Notes under the pieces: generated by a model | Databases searched by the model: none | The model's input: only the letters and a program-made list of their open reading frames with translations | Told to the model about the DNA's origin: nothing | Part shown: positions 6,706 to 10,515 of the stretch, in pieces | Numbering within the stretch: the stretch's first letter is position 1 | Layout of the letters: the number at the start of each line of letters is the position of its first letter | Program-made: the position numbers and the translations under genes | NCBI GenBank assembly: GCA_035456265.1 | Contig: DATIDP010000160.1 | Location: 1 to 10,515 of the forward strand | DNA: 10,515 bases | Source of the DNA: DASUPK01 sp035456265 | Lineage (GTDB): Bacteria > Actinomycetota > Thermoleophilia > Solirubrobacterales > 70-9 | Direction: 5' to 3'

Positions 6706-7446
6706 ATGGACAAAGAGCAGAAGACAGCGGTGGTGAGGGAGCTCGCCGGCGAGCTCAAGGACGCGGAGGCGATCTTCGCGATCGACTACCGCGGCATCAG
6801 CGTGCCGCAGGCCGCGGAGCTTCGGTCCGGGCTCCGCGACGCCGACGCCCGCTTCCGGGTCGTGAAGAACCGCCTCACCCTGCGCGCCGCCGACGAGGCT
6901 GGGACCGAGTCCCTCAAGGAGTACCTCGAGGGCCCCACGGCGCTCACCTTCGTCAAGGGCGACGCGGCGCTGGCGGCCAAGACGCTCTTCCGTCTCGGGA
7001 GCGAGTGGGAGCTGCTGACCTACAAGGGCGGCCTCATGGACGGGGAAGCCCTGGACCCCGACTCGTTCAGGGAGATCGCCCGCCTGCCCGGCCGCGACCA
7101 GCTCAACGCCCAGTTCGCCGGCATAGTCGCCAGCCCGCTCACCGGCCTTGCCCGCGGCCTCGGCTCGATGATTCAGGGGCTCGCGCTGCAGCTCGGCCAG
7201 ATCGCGGAGAAGGGCCTCGTCAGCGGCGAGGAGCCGAAGGCCGAGGAAACCCCGCCCGATCCCGAGCCGGAGGGGTCGCCCGAGGAGACCTCCGAGGAGG
7301 AGGCGCCCGAGGGAGAGGACGCCGGCCAGGGCGAGCCCTCGGAGACCGGCGAGGGGGACCAGGACATCGCCGAGGAACCGGCGACCGAAGATTCAGATGA
7401 AGAGACTTCAGAAGATTCCGACGAAGCGAAGGAGGAAGGCAGCTAG
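6706..7446 (+). CDS. rplJ: 50S ribosomal protein L10 with long acidic C-terminal tail
   Basis: L10 anchors L7/L12 dimers to the large subunit, building the stalk that recruits translation GTPases. ATG at 6706 follows AGGAAACGAA; an in-frame TTG at 6673 lies inside the leader hairpin region and is rejected. Residues 1-173 are ordinary L10: EAIFAIDYRGISVPQAAELR, FRVVKNRLTLRAADEAG, GPTALTFVKGDAALAAKTL, then the alpha-8 helix region (LARGLGSMIQGLALQLGQIA) that binds L7/L12. Residues 175-246 are an added tail with 33 Glu/Asp out of 72, no Arg and two Lys. Usual L10 length is about 165-180. The tail comes directly after the L7/L12-binding helix, so it would lie near the stalk. It is probably disordered. 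The gene abuts rplL with no gap, and AAGGAGG near its end serves rplL. Confidence 0.97.
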   Translation: MDKEQKTAVVRELAGELKDAEAIFAIDYRGISVPQAAELRSGLRDADARFRVVKNRLTLRAADEAGTESLKEYLEGPTALTFVKGDAALAAKTLFRLGSEWELLTYKGGLMDGEALDPDSFREIARLPGRDQLNAQFAGIVASPLTGLARGLGSMIQGLALQLGQIAEKGLVSGEEPKAEETPPDPEPEGSPEETSEEEAPEGEDAGQGEPSETGEGDQDIAEEPATEDSDEETSEDSDEAKEEGS

Positions 7447-7836
7447 ATGGCCACCAAGGTTTCAACCGAGGACTGGATCGAGGAGCTCAAGAGCATTTCC
7501 GTGCTCGAGCTCTCTGAGCGCATCAAGGCGCTCGAGGAGGAGTTCGGCGTCTCCGCGACCGCGGTCGCCGCAGCAGCCCCCGCCGCGGGCGGGCCTGTCG
7601 GCGACGGAGCGGGCGAGGAGGAGGGCGGGACGGTCGACGTCGTCCTGACCGGCGCCGGCGACAAGAAGATCGGCGTGATCAAGGTCGTCCGCGCGGCCAC
7701 CGGGCTCGGCCTGAAGGAGGCGAAGGCCCTCGTCGACGAGGCCCCCAAGCCCGTCAAGGAAGGCATCGAGCGCGAGGAGGCCGAGAACCTCGCCAAGGAG
7801 ATCCAGGAGGCCGGCGGCACCGTCGAGCTCAAGTAG
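7447..7836 (+). CDS. rplL: 50S ribosomal protein L7/L12
   Basis: The flexible stalk protein, present in several copies per ribosome, that recruits and stimulates EF-Tu, EF-G and initiation factor 2. At 129 residues it is normal length. The N-terminal dimerisation and L10-binding domain spans about 5-38 (IEELKSISVLELSERIKALE). An Ala/Gly/Pro hinge follows (AAAAPAAGGPVGDGAG, 41-56). The C-terminal factor-binding domain spans about 61-129, with KKIGVIKVVRAATGLGLKEAK and the end EAGGTVELK. The ATG directly follows the rplJ stop, and the strong AAGGAGG about 11 nt upstream, inside rplJ, suits the extra copies of this protein needed relative to L10. Confidence 0.98.
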   Translation: MATKVSTEDWIEELKSISVLELSERIKALEEEFGVSATAVAAAAPAAGGPVGDGAGEEEGGTVDVVLTGAGDKKIGVIKVVRAATGLGLKEAKALVDEAPKPVKEGIEREEAENLAKEIQEAGGTVELK

Positions 7837-7911
7837 CGGAAGCGGGGCTACACTCACATCAGCGCTGAGGATCGGAGTAAGATCCCGGTACGTGCCCTGT
7901 CGGGGCGTGTT

Positions 7912-7935
7912 AGCAACCCTTGACCAAAGGTTGCT
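7912..7935. repeat. Inverted repeat over the rpoB promoter -35 box
   Basis: AGCAACCCTT (7912-7921) and AAAGGTTGCT (7926-7935) are reverse complements with one mismatch (7919/7928), separated by GACC. The repeat contains the whole TTGACC -35 box. No T-tract follows it, so it does not look like a terminator. An operator for a dimeric DNA-binding protein is the likeliest reading, though nothing in the window identifies the protein. Confidence 0.6.
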
Positions 7936-7948
7936 CGTGCGTTACTAT
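7920..7948 (+). promoter_or_regulatory. Sigma-70-type promoter for rpoB(C)
   Basis: TTGACC (7920-7925, five of six to TTGACA) is followed by exactly 17 nt and TACTAT (7943-7948, four of six to TATAAT). Transcription would start near 7955, leaving a leader of about 77 nt before the rpoB TTG start. It lies in the 195-nt rplL-rpoB gap, the usual place for a separate or supplementary rpoBC promoter. It is the best promoter-like sequence I found in the window. Confidence 0.65.
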
Positions 7949-8031
7949 GCACTGTTCGCGCGCCGGTGAGCCCTGCTGCCCGATTCTTGCGCGGTCTCAC
8001 AACCCTTCGAATACTTTGAGGAGTCGCCCAG

Positions 8032-10515
8032 TTGGCCGGATCCAACGCTGCCCCCGTCACCCGCAGGAGCTTTTCTCGCCTTAAGAACCCAGTCGAACTC
8101 CCACATCTGATCGATATCCAGCGGAAGTCCTTCGCGGAGCTCGTGGACCCGAAGGATGGCCTGCTGCGAGCGACGATCGACGACATCTCCCCGACCGAGG
8201 ACTACACGGGGAACCTGGCGATCGTCTTCGGAGATTTCGAGTTCGACGATCCACCCAACACGGTGGAGGAGTGTCGCGAGAAGGACATGACCTACTCGCG
8301 TCCTCTGAACGTCAAGGTCGCGTTCCAAAACCGGGAAACCGGTGAGATCCGCGAGCAGACCGTCTTCATGGGCGATTTCCCGTGGATGACGGACCGCGGC
8401 ACGTTCATCATCAACGGCACCGAGCGCGTCGTCGTCACGCAGCTCGTTCGCTCGCCGGGCGCCTACGTGATGGAGCCCAAGGATCGCGAGAAGCAGGTCT
8501 TCATCGCGAACCTGATGCCGGCCCGCGGCTCCTGGCTCGAGCTGGAGATCGACAAGAAAGGGCGCGTCTACGTGCGCATCGACCGCAAGCGCAAGCTGCC
8601 GGTCACCGTCCTGCTGCGCGCGATGGGCTACGTCGAGGACGAGAAGCTCCTCGAGCTGTTCGACGACTCGGTCTACATCCGTCACACGATCGCGGCGGAC
8701 ACCGACGCGACCAAGGACGAAGAGGGCGCGCTGATCGAGCTATTCAAGAAGCAGCGTCCCGGCGAGCCGCCCTCGGTGGACGCCGCCCGGGCCCTGCTCG
8801 AGCAGCTCTTCTTCGATCCGAAGCGCTACGACCTGACCAGGGTCGGCCGCTACAAGCTGAACGCGCGTCTGGACCTGGACATCGACCTCGACACCCGGGT
8901 CCTGACCCACGACGACATCATCGCCCTGGTCAAGGAGCTCGTTTCGATCCCGAAGATCCTCGGCATCCCCGAGGAGATCGACGAGGAGACCCCGATCAAG
9001 GACTACGCGGCCGAGGCGACGACCTACCCGCGTGAGCCGATCCACGATCACCTCGACGAGTACGAGCACTTCGGCAACCGCCGCCTGCGCACGGTCGGCG
9101 AGCTGATCCAGGAGGCCTTTAGGATCGGCCTCTACCGGATGGAGCGAGTGGTACGCGAGCGCCTCACCACCGAGGACGCCGACGCGATCACGCCGCAGAC
9201 CATCATCAACATCCGGCCCGTCGTCGCGGCACTGAAGGAGTTCTTCGGGTCCTCGCAGCTCTCGCAGTTCATGGACCAGACCAACTCACTGTCCGGGCTG
9301 ACGCACAGGCGCCGCCTCTCGGCGCTGGGCGCCGGCGGCCTGACGCGCGAGCGCGCGCCCATCGAGGTCCGCGACGTGCACGCCACCCACTACGGGCGCA
9401 TGTGCCCGATCGAGACGCCGGAGGGGCCGAACATCGGCCTCATGGGGTCGCTCTCGTCCTACGCGCAGGTCTCGGAGCACGGCTTCGTCACGACCCCCTA
9501 CCGGGTGGTCAAGGAGGGCGTGGTGACCGACGAGATCGTCCACCTCGATGCGACCCAGGAGGAGCAGGAGACGATCGCCCAGGCGAACGCCGAGGTCGAC
9601 ACCGACACCGGCAAGCTCAAGGGCCAGTACGTCCTCTGCCGTCGCCGCGACGACGAGGCGATCGCCGTGCCGCCCAAGCAGGTGACCCTGATGGACGTCT
9701 CGCCGACGCAGATTTGGTCGGTGGCGACGGCCCTGATCCCGTTCCTCGAGCACGACGACGCGAACCGCGCCCTGATGGGCTCGAACATGCAGCGTCAGGC
9801 CGTGCCGCTCCTCAAGCCCGAGCCGCCGCTGATCGGCACCGGGATGGAGCGCCGCGCCGCGATCGACACCGGCGACGTCGTGATCGCCGAGAACGACGGC
9901 GAGGTCACCACGGTCGACGCCGAGCAGGTCGTCGTCACCCATGGCTCGAAGAAGGACGAGTACCCGCTCCACAAGTTCATGCGGTCGAACCAGGGAACGA
10001 TCATCCATCAGCGCCCGATCGTCTCGGTCGGCGACGAGGTGAAGGCCGGAGACGTCCTCTCCGACGGCTCCTCGACCTCGGGCGGCGAGATCGCCCTGGG
10101 CAAGAACTGCCTGGTCGCATTCATGTCCTGGGAGGGCTACAACTTCGAGGACGCGATCATCATCTCCGAGCGCCTCGTGAAGGAGGACGAGCTCACCTCG
10201 ATCCACATCGAGGAGTACGAGGTCGACGCCCGCACGACGAAGCTGGGCGACGAGGAGATCACGCGCGACATCCCGAACCGCTCCGAGGAGAGCCTCAGGA
10301 ACCTCGACGAGCGGGGGATCGTCCGGATCGGCGCCGAGGTGCAGTCCGGCGACCTGCTGGTCGGCAAGGTCACGCCGAAGGGCGAGACCGAGCTGACCGC
10401 CGAGGAGAAGCTGATCCGCGCGATCTTCAAGGAGAAGGCGCGCGAGGTCCGCGACACCTCGCTGAAGGTCCCGCACGGCGAGGGCGGCGTCGTCATCGAC
10501 GTCCTCACCTTCAGC
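8032..10515 (+). CDS. rpoB: DNA-directed RNA polymerase subunit beta (5' part)
   Basis: The catalytic beta subunit of RNA polymerase. The frame is open from 8032 to the window edge, giving 828 codons of an expected 1150-1250; the end is cut off by the window. The start is TTG at 8032 (MAGSNAAPVTRRSFSRLKNP), chosen because an in-frame TGA lies at 8017 and GAGGAG (8018-8023) sits 8 nt upstream. Visible motifs in order are LPHLIDIQRKSFAEL, FIINGTERVVVTQLVRSPGA, RPGEPPSVDAARALLEQLFF, the rifampicin-pocket segment from residue 408 (SQLSQFMDQTNSLSGLTHRR), RDVHATHYGRMCPIETPEGP, GSNMQRQAVPLL and SWEGYNFEDAIIISERL (from about 699). Residues matching E. coli Gln513, Asp516, His526 and Ser531 are all the sensitive-type amino acids; Asn518 and Pro520 are Thr and Ser. 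No unusual insertion is seen. Confidence 0.98.
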   Translation, partial: MAGSNAAPVTRRSFSRLKNPVELPHLIDIQRKSFAELVDPKDGLLRATIDDISPTEDYTGNLAIVFGDFEFDDPPNTVEECREKDMTYSRPLNVKVAFQNRETGEIREQTVFMGDFPWMTDRGTFIINGTERVVVTQLVRSPGAYVMEPKDREKQVFIANLMPARGSWLELEIDKKGRVYVRIDRKRKLPVTVLLRAMGYVEDEKLLELFDDSVYIRHTIAADTDATKDEEGALIELFKKQRPGEPPSVDAARALLEQLFFDPKRYDLTRVGRYKLNARLDLDIDLDTRVLTHDDIIALVKELVSIPKILGIPEEIDEETPIKDYAAEATTYPREPIHDHLDEYEHFGNRRLRTVGELIQEAFRIGLYRMERVVRERLTTEDADAITPQTIINIRPVVAALKEFFGSSQLSQFMDQTNSLSGLTHRRRLSALGAGGLTRERAPIEVRDVHATHYGRMCPIETPEGPNIGLMGSLSSYAQVSEHGFVTTPYRVVKEGVVTDEIVHLDATQEEQETIAQANAEVDTDTGKLKGQYVLCRRRDDEAIAVPPKQVTLMDVSPTQIWSVATALIPFLEHDDANRALMGSNMQRQAVPLLKPEPPLIGTGMERRAAIDTGDVVIAENDGEVTTVDAEQVVVTHGSKKDEYPLHKFMRSNQGTIIHQRPIVSVGDEVKAGDVLSDGSSTSGGEIALGKNCLVAFMSWEGYNFEDAIIISERLVKEDELTSIHIEEYEVDARTTKLGDEEITRDIPNRSEESLRNLDERGIVRIGAEVQSGDLLVGKVTPKGETELTAEEKLIRAIFKEKAREVRDTSLKVPHGEGGVVIDVLTFS

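Noticed and set aside
6540..7440. Acidic tails as a separate gene or frameshift product
   Set aside because: Both tails continue in frame with the ribosomal proteins, keep the same codon bias and end at normal stops just before the next regulatory element or gene.
7826..7854. TACACT at 7849-7854 as a second rpoB promoter -10 box
   Set aside because: No -35-like hexamer lies 16-18 nt upstream; the sequence there is the end of rplL (AGCTCA).
9286..10476. A 396-codon open frame on the minus strand inside rpoB
   Set aside because: It lies wholly opposite strongly conserved RpoB sequence and encodes a low-complexity Arg/Leu/Val/Asp product, as expected for antisense shadow frames at high GC.

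Overview
The window is GC-rich bacterial chromosomal DNA. It most likely comes from an actinobacterium, and the accessory genes look like those of the class Thermoleophilia (Solirubrobacterales-like). That lineage call rests on the rpmG-secE-nusG-rplK-rplA-rplJ-rplL-rpoB order, the strong G/C third-position bias, the GTG and TTG starts, and recollection of similar PhoD and beta-helix proteins in that group. No database search was made. All genes lie on the plus strand.

Left part (1-3804), envelope and exported proteins. Bases 1-136 hold no gene I recognise. Positions 137-1356 hold a broken PhoD-type alkaline phosphatase. It has an intact Tat signal and most of the catalytic core. The region normally between them is missing, the frame is shifted at the junction, two signature histidines are arginines, and a second stretch near the C-terminus seems to be lost. 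Next comes an exported right-handed parallel beta-helix protein with a lysine-rich N-terminal segment (1451-3403). Its end overlaps a small lipoprotein of unknown function (3376-3804).

Right part (3952-10515), core information-processing genes. A possible terminator and T-tract (3805-3871) separates the two parts. Then follow rpmG (zinc-binding L33), secE with an unusually long charged N-terminus, nusG, rplK (L11), rplA (L1), rplJ (L10), rplL (L7/L12) and the first 828 codons of rpoB, which runs off the right edge. The genes are packed with 1-nt overlaps or very short gaps, apart from two regulatory gaps. The 162-nt rplA-rplJ gap carries an L10-leader-like RNA ending in a hairpin plus T-tract. 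The 195-nt rplL-rpoB gap carries a good promoter (TTGACC, 17 nt, TACTAT) whose -35 box sits inside a near-perfect 10-bp inverted repeat.

Functionally, the right part builds the two ribosomal stalks (L11/L1 and L10/L7-L12), the SecE translocon subunit, the NusG elongation factor and the RNA polymerase beta subunit. The leader would balance L10-L7/L12 synthesis, and the internal promoter would set rpoBC expression separately. I see no mobile element, CRISPR array, tRNA or rRNA. I also see no clearly new multi-gene system. The most unusual items are the multiply damaged phoD, the palindrome over the rpoB -35 box, the acidic tails on L1 and L10, and the uncharacterised lipoprotein next to the beta-helix gene.
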